DNA of 64,000 nucleotides from NCBI GenBank assembly GCA_910583615.1, contig CAJTXP010000021.1:1-64000 (forward strand), read 5' to 3'. The notes below the pieces were generated by a model, which had not been told where the DNA came from, searched no databases, and saw only the letters and a program-made list of their open reading frames with translations. This document shows positions 16,119 to 24,948 of this stretch, in pieces (position 1 is the first letter of the stretch; each line of letters begins with the position of its first letter). The translations under genes and the position numbers were made by a program. Source of the DNA: an uncultured Lachnospiraceae bacterium (lineage in GTDB: Bacteria; Bacillota; Clostridia; Lachnospirales; Lachnospiraceae).

Positions 16119-17063
16119 ATGATGGAAAAAGACGCGAAAATCTATGTGGCAGGCCACCGGGGAATGGTAGGCTCTGCGATTGTGAGAGAACTTCAGAGGC
16201 AGGGATATACGAATATCCTTACCCGGACCCATAAAGAACTGAATCTGTGCCGGCAGGATGAGGTGGAAGCCTTTTTTGCGCAGGAAAAGCCGGAATATGT
16301 ATTTCTGGCGGCGGCGAAGGTAGGCGGCATTGTGGCAAATGAGAGCGCGCTGGCAGATTTTATGTATGACAACATGATTCTGGAGATGAATGTGATCCAT
16401 TCCGCATGGCAGAACGGCTGCAAAAAACTGGAGTTTCTGGGGTCTTCCTGTATATATCCCAGGATGGCGCCCCAGCCCATGAAGGAGAGCTGCCTTCTGA
16501 CCTCGGAGCTTGAGAAGACCAACGAGGCCTATGCGCTGGCGAAAATCTCAGGGCTGAAGTACTGCGAGTTTCTGAACCGGCAGTACGGGACCGATTACAT
16601 CTCGGTCATGCCGACCAATCTGTACGGCCCCAATGACAATTATCATCCGACCCACAGCCATGTGCTTCCGGCGCTGATCCGCCGGTTCCACGAGGCGAAG
16701 GAACAGAACCTTCCCTATGTGACCTGCTGGGGAGACGGCAGCCCGTTGCGGGAGTTCCTGTATGTGGACGATCTGGCGAACCTCTGCGTGTTTTTGATGA
16801 ACAACTACAGTGGCAACGAGACGGTGAATGCAGGAACGGGCAAGGAGCTGACCATCAAGGCGCTGACGGAGCTGGTGGCGGACGTGATCGGATATACCGG
16901 GGAGATCCGCTGGGATCCGTCAAAACCCAACGGGACGCCCAGAAAGCTTCTGGATGTGTCCAAGAGCGCGGCTCTTGGCTGGACCTATCAGACAGAGCTT
17001 CGGGACGGTATCCGCCTGGCCTATGAAGACTTTTTAAACAATCCCATGAGAGCAGAGAGGTGA
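16119..17063 (+). CDS. fcl: GDP-L-fucose synthase
   Basis: 314 residues. A bifunctional epimerase-reductase that turns GDP-4-dehydro-6-deoxy-mannose into GDP-L-fucose with NADPH. Visible motifs: IYVAGHRGMVGSAIVREL (nucleotide binding), FLAAAKVGGIVANE, FLGSSCIYPRMAPQPMKE, and ALAKISGLKYCEF, where Tyr and Lys of the YxxxK pair lie in EAYALAK. PTNLYGPNDNYHPTHSHVLP is also family-typical. It lies 5 bases after gmd. An upstream GGGGGT serves as ribosome site. Confidence 0.95.
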   Translation: MMEKDAKIYVAGHRGMVGSAIVRELQRQGYTNILTRTHKELNLCRQDEVEAFFAQEKPEYVFLAAAKVGGIVANESALADFMYDNMILEMNVIHSAWQNGCKKLEFLGSSCIYPRMAPQPMKESCLLTSELEKTNEAYALAKISGLKYCEFLNRQYGTDYISVMPTNLYGPNDNYHPTHSHVLPALIRRFHEAKEQNLPYVTCWGDGSPLREFLYVDDLANLCVFLMNNYSGNETVNAGTGKELTIKALTELVADVIGYTGEIRWDPSKPNGTPRKLLDVSKSAALGWTYQTELRDGIRLAYEDFLNNPMRAER

Positions 17064-17067
17064 TCCC

Positions 17068-18384
17068 GTGAATATCGTACTTTTATCGGGCGGCTCCGGA
17101 AAGCGGCTCTGGCCCCTTTCCAACGATATCCGTTCCAAACAGTTCATTAAAATTTTCAAGACTCCGGAAGGAGATTACGAATCCATGGTCCAGCGGGTGT
17201 ACAGCCAGATCCGGAAGGTGGATGCGGACGCCACGGTGACCATTGCCACTTCAAAGACCCAGGTATCCGCGATTCACAACCAGCTGGGAGAGGATGTGGG
17301 CATTTCCATCGAGCCGTGCAGAAGAGACACCTTTCCGGCCATTGCGCTGGCCACGGCGTATCTTCATGATGTGCAGGGGATTCCGGAGGAGGAATCGGTG
17401 GTGGTCTGTCCGGTGGACCCCTATGTAAACGAGGACTATTTTGCCGCGCTGAAGGAGCTGGGCAGGCTTGCACAGACCGGGGACGCCAACCTGGTGCTCA
17501 TGGGCATCGAGCCCACCTATCCCAGTGAAAAATACGGCTATATCATTCCGGCGGACAAGGGGCAGGTGAGCCGGGTGTCTACTTTTAAAGAAAAACCGGA
17601 TGTAAAGACGGCGGAAGAGTACATCCAAAAAGGCGCCCTGTGGAACGGCGGTGTCTTCGCCTATAAACTGAGTTATGTGCTGAACAAGGCCCATGAACTT
17701 CTGGATTTTACCGATTATCAGGACCTTTTTGGAAAATATGAGACGCTTGAGAAGATCAGCTTTGACTATGCGGTGGTGGAGAAGGAAAACAATATCCAGG
17801 TCATGCGTTTTGCCGGGGAATGGAAGGATCTGGGCACCTGGAATACGCTGACGGAGGCTATGGAGGAAGCGTCTATCGGCGAGGCGATTCTGAACGACCA
17901 GTGTGAAAATGTCCATGTGATCAACGAACTGGATGTGCCGGTGCTCTGCATGGGCTTAAAGGACGTGGTGATTTCCGCCAGCCCGGAGGGGATCCTGGTA
18001 TCCGACAAGGAACAGTCCAGCTATATCAAGCCCTATGTGGATCAGATCGATCAGCAGATCATGTTTGCGGAGAAGTCCTGGGGCAGCTTCCGGGTGCTGG
18101 ATGTGGAAGACGAGAGCATGACCATCAAGGTGACGTTGAACGCTGGACACAGGATGAACTATCACAGCCATGAGAGAAGAGACGAGGTCTGGAACGTGAT
18201 CTCCGGAAAAGGACGCAGCATTGTGGACGGCATGGAACAGCCGGTGCAGGCGGGAGACGTGGTGACCATGCAGGCGGGCTGCCGCCATACGCTGATTGCG
18301 GACACGGAGCTGAAGGTCATCGAGGTGCAGCTGGGCAGGGAGATCAGCGTCCATGACAAGAAGAAATATGAGCTGGAACAGTGA
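17068..18384 (+). CDS. manC: Mannose-1-phosphate guanylyltransferase with cupin domain
   Basis: 438 residues from a GTG start. It makes GDP-mannose from mannose-1-phosphate and GTP. The N-terminal pyrophosphorylase signature LLSGGSGKRLWPLSNDIRSK and the metal/sugar-site segments VCPVDPYV, FKEKPD and WNGGVFAYK are clear. The C-terminal 110 residues are a cupin (SWGSFRVLDVEDESMTIKVT, NYHSHERRDEVWNVISGKG, GCRHTLIAD) as in type II PMI/GMP enzymes. A separate phosphomannose isomerase follows, so the cupin may be redundant or non-catalytic here. It overlaps manA. Confidence 0.93.
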   Translation: MNIVLLSGGSGKRLWPLSNDIRSKQFIKIFKTPEGDYESMVQRVYSQIRKVDADATVTIATSKTQVSAIHNQLGEDVGISIEPCRRDTFPAIALATAYLHDVQGIPEEESVVVCPVDPYVNEDYFAALKELGRLAQTGDANLVLMGIEPTYPSEKYGYIIPADKGQVSRVSTFKEKPDVKTAEEYIQKGALWNGGVFAYKLSYVLNKAHELLDFTDYQDLFGKYETLEKISFDYAVVEKENNIQVMRFAGEWKDLGTWNTLTEAMEEASIGEAILNDQCENVHVINELDVPVLCMGLKDVVISASPEGILVSDKEQSSYIKPYVDQIDQQIMFAEKSWGSFRVLDVEDESMTIKVTLNAGHRMNYHSHERRDEVWNVISGKGRSIVDGMEQPVQAGDVVTMQAGCRHTLIADTELKVIEVQLGREISVHDKKKYELEQ

Positions 18385-19372
18385 GGCTTCCGGCGCCCGT
18401 CCGTTTCTTCTGAAGCCTGCGGGGAAGGACTATCTGTGGGGCGGAAGCCGCCTGAAGGATGATTTTTCCAAGGACATGGATCTGACGCCGCTGGCGGAGA
18501 CCTGGGAGTGCTCCACCCATCCGGACGGCCCCAGTATCGTAGCCAGCGGAATGTATGAGGGCCGGCTGCTGTCGGAGGTTCTGAACAGGCATCCGGAATA
18601 CATGGGAACCCATCCGAAGACCGACGGCGGGCTTCCGATCCTGATTAAGTTCATCGATGCCAGAAAGGATCTGTCTGTACAGGTGCATCCGGATGACGAG
18701 TACGCCAGAGAGCATGAACACGGTTCACTGGGCAAAACCGAGATGTGGTATGTGCTGGACGCGGCGAAAGATGCGAAGCTGGTATATGGTTTCTATCATG
18801 ACATCAGCAGAGAGAAGCTGAAAAAGAGCCTGGAGGACGGGACTGTGGAGCGGTATCTCCAGAAGGTGAAGGTGCAGAAAGATGATCTGTTCTACATTGA
18901 GCCCGGGACGGTCCACGCCATCGGCGCGGGCACGCTGGTTGCGGAGATTCAGGAGAGTTCCAATCTGACCTACCGTATGTATGATTACGGCCGGGTGGAT
19001 AAAAACGGGCGCCCCAGAGAGCTGCACATCGCTCAGGCGCTGGAGGTTGCCGGCAGGAAAGGGAGCAGAACGCCCAGACAGCCCATGCGGGTACTGAAGT
19101 ACCGGAAGGGCTGTGCCACGGAGCTTCTGTGCCGCTGTAAATATTTTCAGGTAGAGCGCCAGCTCATCAATACGGAGCGCTGCCGGGAGATGGCGGATTT
19201 CCAGACAGACAGTAATTCCTTCCAGGTGCTTCTGTGCATCGGCGGGTGCGGCACCATGTTCGGGGCGGGGGAGATGCTTCATTTTTTCAAAGGGGACTGT
19301 ATCTTCGTGCCGGCGGACTCGATCCCGCTGAAGCTCCACGGACGGGCGCAGTTTCTGAAGGTGAGCTGCTGA
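18368..19372 (+). CDS. manA: Mannose-6-phosphate isomerase, class I
   Basis: About 334 residues from the ATG at 18368; another ATG at 18353 is possible. Either start overlaps the end of manC, which suggests coupled translation. It interconverts fructose-6-phosphate and mannose-6-phosphate and so supplies the GDP-mannose branch. Zinc-site segments: KDLSVQVHPDDEYA, then GKTEMWYVLDA, and EPGTVHAIGAGTLVAEIQES. It closes the GDP-fucose operon. No phosphomannomutase (mannose-6-P to mannose-1-P) is encoded nearby and it must come from elsewhere. Confidence 0.92.
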   Translation: MSWNSEASGARPFLLKPAGKDYLWGGSRLKDDFSKDMDLTPLAETWECSTHPDGPSIVASGMYEGRLLSEVLNRHPEYMGTHPKTDGGLPILIKFIDARKDLSVQVHPDDEYAREHEHGSLGKTEMWYVLDAAKDAKLVYGFYHDISREKLKKSLEDGTVERYLQKVKVQKDDLFYIEPGTVHAIGAGTLVAEIQESSNLTYRMYDYGRVDKNGRPRELHIAQALEVAGRKGSRTPRQPMRVLKYRKGCATELLCRCKYFQVERQLINTERCREMADFQTDSNSFQVLLCIGGCGTMFGAGEMLHFFKGDCIFVPADSIPLKLHGRAQFLKVSC

Positions 19373-19782
19373 ATGAATTCCCAGTAGGAACGGTTCGTGA
19401 AATGATCTGTAATGCGGTATGTCATCGTTCATGGTTTCAGCCGGTGCATGTGCAGGTGGCGCTTTATGACGACCGCCTGGAAGTGACTTCTCCAGGCATG
19501 TTGTCAAGAGACGTAACAATCCAGAAGATGAAAGAAGGGATTTCAGAATTAATCTTTACCGCAGAGAAGCAATTGGTGTTTTGCAGTTGATGGAAGATTC
19601 TGGAAAGAGTGCTGGAGAGTGCAAATGCGCTGACAGATCAGCAGGAAACGATATGCGAATATATAAAAGAGCATGGACAGATTACTTCGACAGATACAGA
19701 AAGAATTTTAAGGGAGATGGTAAAGAAGGATATCATCCGGAAAGTCGGGGTGGCGAAAAAAACAAGGTATATCCTGACTTGA
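19367..19782 (+). pseudogene. Remnant of an AlbA/HATPase-type putative transcriptional regulator
   Basis: Directly after manA one frame reads LLNEFPVGTVREMICNAVCH then RSW..PVHVQVALYDDRLEV and TSPGMLSRDVT, the HATPase_c_4 module of RecG-related regulators. It loses frame near 19545. A third frame from about 19600 reads ALTDQQETICEYIKEHGQIT, then ERILREMVKKDIIRKVGVAK and ends at 19782. That is the C-terminal winged helix of the same family. The 5' half of the gene is absent, the two preserved pieces are in different frames and material between them is missing. It is a decayed gene caught between two operons. Confidence 0.75.
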
Positions 19783-19785
19783 GAT

Positions 19786-19834
19786 TAAAAAGGTTCCATA
19801 AACGCTGAGCATGCAGGCGTATGGGACCTTTTTA
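19786..19834 (+). terminator. Intrinsic terminator after the manA region
   Basis: AAAAAGGTTCCATAAACGC (19788 onward) pairs with GCGTATGGGACCTTTTT (19817-19832), giving a strong stem followed by T residues. The 190 bases from here to 20027 hold only an A/T-rich leader. I see no convincing -35/-10 pair for the sugar operon. Confidence 0.75.
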
Positions 19835-20026
19835 CTATGATCTTTTTCTTTTTGGGCAGTCTGCCCGATCTTTCGCCGTTAAAACCCATAAAAAAAATAT
19901 CATTTTTTAAAGAAAGCGGTAATATTGACTAAAAATTCAGGTGCATGGGACAAATTTCTCTATATCTTCACGAAAATCCGGATGATAAAATAAATTATCA
20001 ACAAAAATACAGGAGGGAATGAAAAA

Positions 20027-21361
20027 ATGAGAAAGATGAAAAAACTTGCAGCAGGCAGTCTGGCGGCCTGCATGTTCCTGCTCACAGCCTGCGGCGGAAC
20101 GAAAGATGCAGCCGCGGATCCAGGCGTATCCGAAGGGGCGGGAGAGACCGCAGCAGCCGGAGATAAGATTCCGCTGACGCTCTGGCACATCCAGACCGGA
20201 ACCATGAACGACGTGATTCAGGCGTCGGTGGACCGCTTTGTGGCAGAGAATCCGCAGTATGACGTTACCGTCGTGGAGAAACAGAACGACAGCTACAAAT
20301 CCGATCTGTCTCTCGCGATCAATGCCGGTACACTGCCGGACGTCTTCATTACCTGGGGCGGACAGACCATGTACGACTATATCGACGAAGGTCTGATCTA
20401 CGACATCACCGATCTGATGAAAGAAGACGGCTATGCCGACAGCTTTGTGGACGCAGGAATCGCACAGTGTTCCTATAACGGATCGATCTATGCGGTTCCG
20501 GTGGAAAATATCTCGGTAGCCGGAATCTTCTACAATAAAGACGTATTCGCAAAGTATAATCTGCAGGAGCCGTCTACCGTAGCGGAGCTGGAGGCCGTGT
20601 GCGATACGCTCGTATCAAACGGGGTTGCGCCGTTTGCGCTGGCCAATTCCACCCAGTGGACCGGTTCCATGTATTTTCAGTATCTGGCGACCCGTTACGG
20701 TGGCCTGGAGCCCTTCGCGGATGCAGCGGCCGGAGAGGGATCCTTTGAAAATGACGCGTTCGTCTATGCGGGAAAGACGATCCAGGACTGGGTCAATAAG
20801 AAATATTTCTGCGACGGTTTTAACGGCATGGACGACGATTCCGGACAGGCGCGTATGCTGTTCTATTCTGGAAATGCGGCCATGGATCTGATGGGTTCCT
20901 GGTTCGTCAGCACCATCGCGGGCGAGAATCAGCAGTTCCTGGATGACGACAAGCTGGGCTTCTTCCCGTTCCCGGCTCTGGATGGATCCGAGGCGGATCC
21001 GAGTCTGTGCCTTGGAACCATCGGAGATAATCTGTACTGTGTCTCCGCTTCCAGTAAGGATCCAGAAGGCGCTTTCCATCTGATCCAGTCTCTTCTGGAC
21101 GACGAGGCGCAGACCGAACGTACCGCGAACGGCAAGATCATTCCGCTTAAGAGTTTCAGCTCCGATAATGAGGTCGTAAACGAGGTTCTGGATACGGTCA
21201 ACAGTGCATCCGGTATTCAGCTCTGGTACGATCAGTATCTGCCCGCGGAGGTGGCAGAAGTACATAAGCAGACCAGTCAGGAGATTTTTGGTCTGACCAT
21301 GACGCCCGAGGAGGCCAATGCAGAGCTGCAGTCAGCCATGACGTCCTATCTGAATAAATAG
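20027..21361 (+). CDS. ABC transporter sugar-binding lipoprotein
   Basis: 444 residues, family SBP_bac_1. Signal peptide with lipobox LLTACGG (Cys at about 24), then LTLWHIQTGTMNDVIQASVD, typical of MalE-like binding proteins. It captures oligosaccharides outside the cell for the two permeases that follow. Ribosome site AGGAGGG. The adjacent GH120 beta-xylosidase and YesM/YesN pair suggest xylo-oligosaccharides as ligand, which is inference from context. No ATPase gene is present. Such Firmicutes systems usually share an MsmX-type ATPase encoded elsewhere. Confidence 0.92.
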   Translation: MRKMKKLAAGSLAACMFLLTACGGTKDAAADPGVSEGAGETAAAGDKIPLTLWHIQTGTMNDVIQASVDRFVAENPQYDVTVVEKQNDSYKSDLSLAINAGTLPDVFITWGGQTMYDYIDEGLIYDITDLMKEDGYADSFVDAGIAQCSYNGSIYAVPVENISVAGIFYNKDVFAKYNLQEPSTVAELEAVCDTLVSNGVAPFALANSTQWTGSMYFQYLATRYGGLEPFADAAAGEGSFENDAFVYAGKTIQDWVNKKYFCDGFNGMDDDSGQARMLFYSGNAAMDLMGSWFVSTIAGENQQFLDDDKLGFFPFPALDGSEADPSLCLGTIGDNLYCVSASSKDPEGAFHLIQSLLDDEAQTERTANGKIIPLKSFSSDNEVVNEVLDTVNSASGIQLWYDQYLPAEVAEVHKQTSQEIFGLTMTPEEANAELQSAMTSYLNK

Positions 21362-21381
21362 GCAGGAGAAGGAGGTTCCCG

Positions 21382-22278
21382 ATGAAGAAAGAATCATCCA
21401 TGAGCCTGCGGCGCAGGAAGGAGACGGCGGTTGCCGCCGCCGTCTTCCTGGTTCCGGCGCTGCTGGTGATTGCGGTATTTGTCATCTATCCGATCCTTCA
21501 GTCGTTTATCACCAGCGGATACGAGTGGAACGGATATTCCAGCAATAAGTCTTTTATCGGCCTGGCAAACTGGGCGGAGCTTCTGAAAGATAAGGTATTC
21601 TGGAACGCATTTAAGAACAATCTGCTGGTTATGGTACTGTCGATTGTCATTCAGATGCCCATTGGACTGGCTCTGGCGACGTTCCTGGATAAGGTCGGCA
21701 GAAAAGGAAACGTCTGCAAGGTGATCTGGTTCATTCCCATGCTGATGTCGTCTGTAGCCATTGGTTATCTGTTTCGGTACGCGCTGGACGCCAACACAGG
21801 TTTCGTCACGGCGATCTCGAAATTTTTCGGGGGCGGTACTGTAGATCTTCTTGGAAATACCGGTACGGTCCTTATTACCTGTATCTTTATCATAGCCTGG
21901 CAGTTTATTCCATTCTATATGGTATACTATCTGGCCGGATACAGCGGACTTCCGTCGGACGTCCATGAGGCGGCTATGGTGGACGGGGCCACGGAGAGCC
22001 AGTATTTCTGGCAGATTTCTCTGCCGCTCCTGAAACCTACGATCAAGAGTGCGGTCGTATTGTCCATCGTGGGTTCTCTGAAGTATTTTGATCTGGTTTA
22101 TGTACTGACCAACGGCGGTCCGAGCCATGCGTCCGAGTTGATGGCGACCTATATGTATTCCAACGCGTTCAGCTCTTACCGCATGGGCTACGCGTCGGCG
22201 ATTGCATCCGGCATGTTCCTGCTGATCTCTGTCATAGCGATTGTTACCATGCGGGTTCTGAATGGAAAGGAGGACTAG
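21382..22278 (+). CDS. ABC sugar permease, MalF/UgpA type
   Basis: 298 residues with six predicted membrane segments, starting with VAAAVFLVPALLVIAVFVIY. The EAA loop EAAMVDGATESQYFWQISLP, which docks on the ATPase, lies near residue 200. A GGAGG ribosome site is present 20 bases after the binding-protein gene. It pairs with the next gene to form the channel of the putative xylo-oligosaccharide importer. Confidence 0.92.
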   Translation: MKKESSMSLRRRKETAVAAAVFLVPALLVIAVFVIYPILQSFITSGYEWNGYSSNKSFIGLANWAELLKDKVFWNAFKNNLLVMVLSIVIQMPIGLALATFLDKVGRKGNVCKVIWFIPMLMSSVAIGYLFRYALDANTGFVTAISKFFGGGTVDLLGNTGTVLITCIFIIAWQFIPFYMVYYLAGYSGLPSDVHEAAMVDGATESQYFWQISLPLLKPTIKSAVVLSIVGSLKYFDLVYVLTNGGPSHASELMATYMYSNAFSSYRMGYASAIASGMFLLISVIAIVTMRVLNGKED

Positions 22279-22281
22279 AGA

Positions 22282-23121
22282 ATGACTGGTAAGAAGAAAG
22301 GCCTGAAGCCGTCGTCGATCGTCATCGGCGTTCTGGTGGTCTTCTGGTTCCTGGTATGTATGATCCCGTTCTTCTTTCTGATCATGTGTACGCTGAAGGA
22401 ACAGTTTGAACTGATGAACAACGGCGTGTTCTCGATGCCGGAGGGACTCTATCTGCAGAACTACATCGATGTATTTACCGGAGGGATCTGGAAGTATTTC
22501 TTTAACTCTGTTATAGTTATGGCAGTATCCCTTGTGCTCTTGCTGGCGCTGAGCGCTCTGGCGGCCTATCCGCTGTCCCGGTGGACGTTCCGCCTGAACA
22601 AGCCGATCTATTCGCTGATCGTGGCCTGTATGTCCGTACCGATCCATGTCACATTGCTGCCAATCTTCATGATGTCGGTCCGTACCGGGATGTACGACAG
22701 CATCTGGGCACTGATCGGCCCTTACGTGGCGTTCAATCTGCCGATCTCGGTCTTCATTCTGACGACGTTTATGGCGACGATTCCCAGGGATCTGGAGGAG
22801 GCGGCCAAGATCGACGGATGCAGTCTGTACGGAATCTTCTGGCGTGTCATGCTGCCGCTTGTGAAGCCGGGGCTGGCGACCCTGGTAATCTATGACGGCG
22901 TTAATATCTGGAACGAGTTCAGCTTCGCGCTGACGTTGACTCAGACCGCCGGCAACCGGACGCTGCCGCTGGCCGTACAGGAATTTCAGGGACAGTATTC
23001 CATGAATATTCCCATGATTATGACCGTGCTGTGCATCTCCATCCTGCCGATGGTCATCGTCTTCATCTTCGGACAGGAGAAGCTGATCAAGGGTATGATG
23101 GCAGGAGCGGTCAAAGGTTAA
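22282..23121 (+). CDS. ABC sugar permease, MalG/UgpE type
   Basis: 279 residues with six membrane segments. The first is IVIGVLVVFWFLVCMIPFFF. The EAA loop EEAAKIDGCSLYGIFWRVML precedes PLVKPGLATL. It starts 3 bases after the first permease gene, with a ribosome site inside the end of that gene. It completes the channel. The downstream sensor kinase follows after 24 bases, so transporter and regulator are likely one transcript. Confidence 0.92.
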   Translation: MTGKKKGLKPSSIVIGVLVVFWFLVCMIPFFFLIMCTLKEQFELMNNGVFSMPEGLYLQNYIDVFTGGIWKYFFNSVIVMAVSLVLLLALSALAAYPLSRWTFRLNKPIYSLIVACMSVPIHVTLLPIFMMSVRTGMYDSIWALIGPYVAFNLPISVFILTTFMATIPRDLEEAAKIDGCSLYGIFWRVMLPLVKPGLATLVIYDGVNIWNEFSFALTLTQTAGNRTLPLAVQEFQGQYSMNIPMIMTVLCISILPMVIVFIFGQEKLIKGMMAGAVKG

Positions 23122-23145
23122 TCTGCAAGTATGGAGTGAGCGATC

Positions 23146-24921
23146 ATGAAGCAAAAGAAGAGAAGTCTGATACGGTGGTTTGGGTCCCTTCGACTGTCCC
23201 ATAAGATGATGACGTCGGTCGGGCTTCTGTTCTTCTGCTCGAATCTGATCATGCTGATCCTGATCAGCCGGATGGCGTCTTCTTCTCTGGAGGAGAAAGC
23301 GTGCGAACAGCTTCAGGGTCAGCTTACGATCACGCTGTCCGCCATGGGAAGCTCTATATCCGATATCACGGATCTGATGATCAGCCTGACAGAATCTTCC
23401 GACATGCTGAATTATGTGGACCATGAGGAGGCATATAAGGAAAATTATCTGGAAGTGGTAAACGGTGCCAACGAGTCCATGCGCGTTTTGCTGCGCGCCA
23501 ACAACATGGTGGATTATGCGGCTCTGGTCAGTTTTGACGAATCAGCCTTTCTCTATGTAGGGGAACCGCAGATTCCGGATCGGGAGGCTCCGCGCTATGA
23601 TATCCGTCAGATCCTTCTGGATAATTATGAAGGGGCCGGTCGGTTCTTAAACAGCAGCATTCAGTATAATGTGCTTCGGGAGAACTACAGAGCGCCGGAG
23701 CTGAATCTGTTCTATCCGGTATGCAGGAGGTATGCGTCTCCAGGAGAACACCCCGCGGCACTTCTGATCGTGGGGATCAATACGGAGAAAATGCTGCATT
23801 ATGTGGCGGCGGAAGATGAGAATCTGCACATCCGCCTGTTGACGGCGGATGGGGTCGTGCTGGTGTCGGAGCATCAGGAGCAGACTGGTATAAAAGAGGA
23901 GCGTTTCGGGCAGTATGCGGGGATGAGAGGACAGTTTGCCTGCGGGGATGATCTGGTCGTTTATCAATATGGACAGGAGGGAATCTGGGCGGCGGACGGT
24001 CTGATCTCGCAGAACGTGCTGTTTTCGGATATCCGCCGGATGACCGTGCTCCTGTCGCTGGTGATCGTGCTGGGGACGCTTTTGACGATCGCGATCAGCT
24101 CTGTATGCTGCAGACGCTTTTATGCACCCATGCAGGAGATCGTACACTGCATGCAGCAGGTGGCGAAGGGAGATCTGGACTGGAGGATGCGTTTTTATGA
24201 AGAGAAGGATTTCCGCCAGCTGTCTCTGGGATTTAACCGTATGACGGAAAGCATACGGAATCTGATCCTGGAAACTCACCGTCAGGAACAGGAGATGACG
24301 GAAGTCCGCCTGAATGCGCTGCAGAGCCAGATCAAGCCGCATTTTTTATATAATACGCTGGAATGCATCCACTGGCAGGCGCTGGCGGAGGGAAATACGG
24401 AGATCTCCAGGATCGTTATGGCTTTGAGCAGATATTATCGGCTTTGCCTGAGTAAAGGACAGGATATGGTGCCGCTGTCGCAGGAACTGGAACATACAAA
24501 CAGCTACGTCACGATCCAGAACATGCGGTTTGACAACATCGTTCAGATAGAATACCGGATCGAGGAAGGACTTCAGAGCCTGATGCTGCCCAAGATCACG
24601 CTGCAGCCTCTGGTGGAGAATGCGATCTATCACGGGATCAAGACAGAGGAAGACCGGAAAGGCCGTCTGCTTATCACCGGACAGGAGAGAGAAGAGGATG
24701 TGCTTCTGACCGTAGAGGATGACGGGATTGGTATGCCTGAGGAAGCGGTCCGGCAGCTGAACGGGACCATAGACGTTCTGATCAACGACGGCAGTTATGG
24801 AGTGAAAAATGTGCATCAGCGTATTGCGATCCGTTATGGAAAGGAATATGGACTGCATTACCGGAAAAATGAAAGCGGCGGTATCACGGTGGAGATCCGT
24901 CTGCCAAAACAGGAGACGTAA
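23146..24921 (+). CDS. Sensor histidine kinase, YesM type
   Basis: 591 residues. One membrane span near residues 20-45, an extracellular sensing region of roughly 245 residues, a second span (LLSLVIVLGTLLTIAISSVC) and a HAMP linker (FYAPMQEIVHCMQQVAKGDL). The His_kinase motif ALQSQIKPHFLYNTLECIHW carries the phosphoryl-accepting His. The ATPase domain shows LVENAIYHGIK and VEDDGIGM. Kinases of this type sense sugars or binding-protein complexes and phosphorylate the AraC-type response regulator encoded next. It is co-directional with the transporter, which supports control of that importer. Confidence 0.93.
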   Translation: MKQKKRSLIRWFGSLRLSHKMMTSVGLLFFCSNLIMLILISRMASSSLEEKACEQLQGQLTITLSAMGSSISDITDLMISLTESSDMLNYVDHEEAYKENYLEVVNGANESMRVLLRANNMVDYAALVSFDESAFLYVGEPQIPDREAPRYDIRQILLDNYEGAGRFLNSSIQYNVLRENYRAPELNLFYPVCRRYASPGEHPAALLIVGINTEKMLHYVAAEDENLHIRLLTADGVVLVSEHQEQTGIKEERFGQYAGMRGQFACGDDLVVYQYGQEGIWAADGLISQNVLFSDIRRMTVLLSLVIVLGTLLTIAISSVCCRRFYAPMQEIVHCMQQVAKGDLDWRMRFYEEKDFRQLSLGFNRMTESIRNLILETHRQEQEMTEVRLNALQSQIKPHFLYNTLECIHWQALAEGNTEISRIVMALSRYYRLCLSKGQDMVPLSQELEHTNSYVTIQNMRFDNIVQIEYRIEEGLQSLMLPKITLQPLVENAIYHGIKTEEDRKGRLLITGQEREEDVLLTVEDDGIGMPEEAVRQLNGTIDVLINDGSYGVKNVHQRIAIRYGKEYGLHYRKNESGGITVEIRLPKQET

Positions 24922-24948
24922 CGGCGTCAGGGGGAGGCGGGAAAACGT

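Noticed and set aside
21394..23424. 676-codon minus-strand open frame opposite the sugar permeases
   Set aside because: Composition is dominated by Arg, His, Gln and Asp, no family resemblance, and the opposite strand encodes two textbook permeases.
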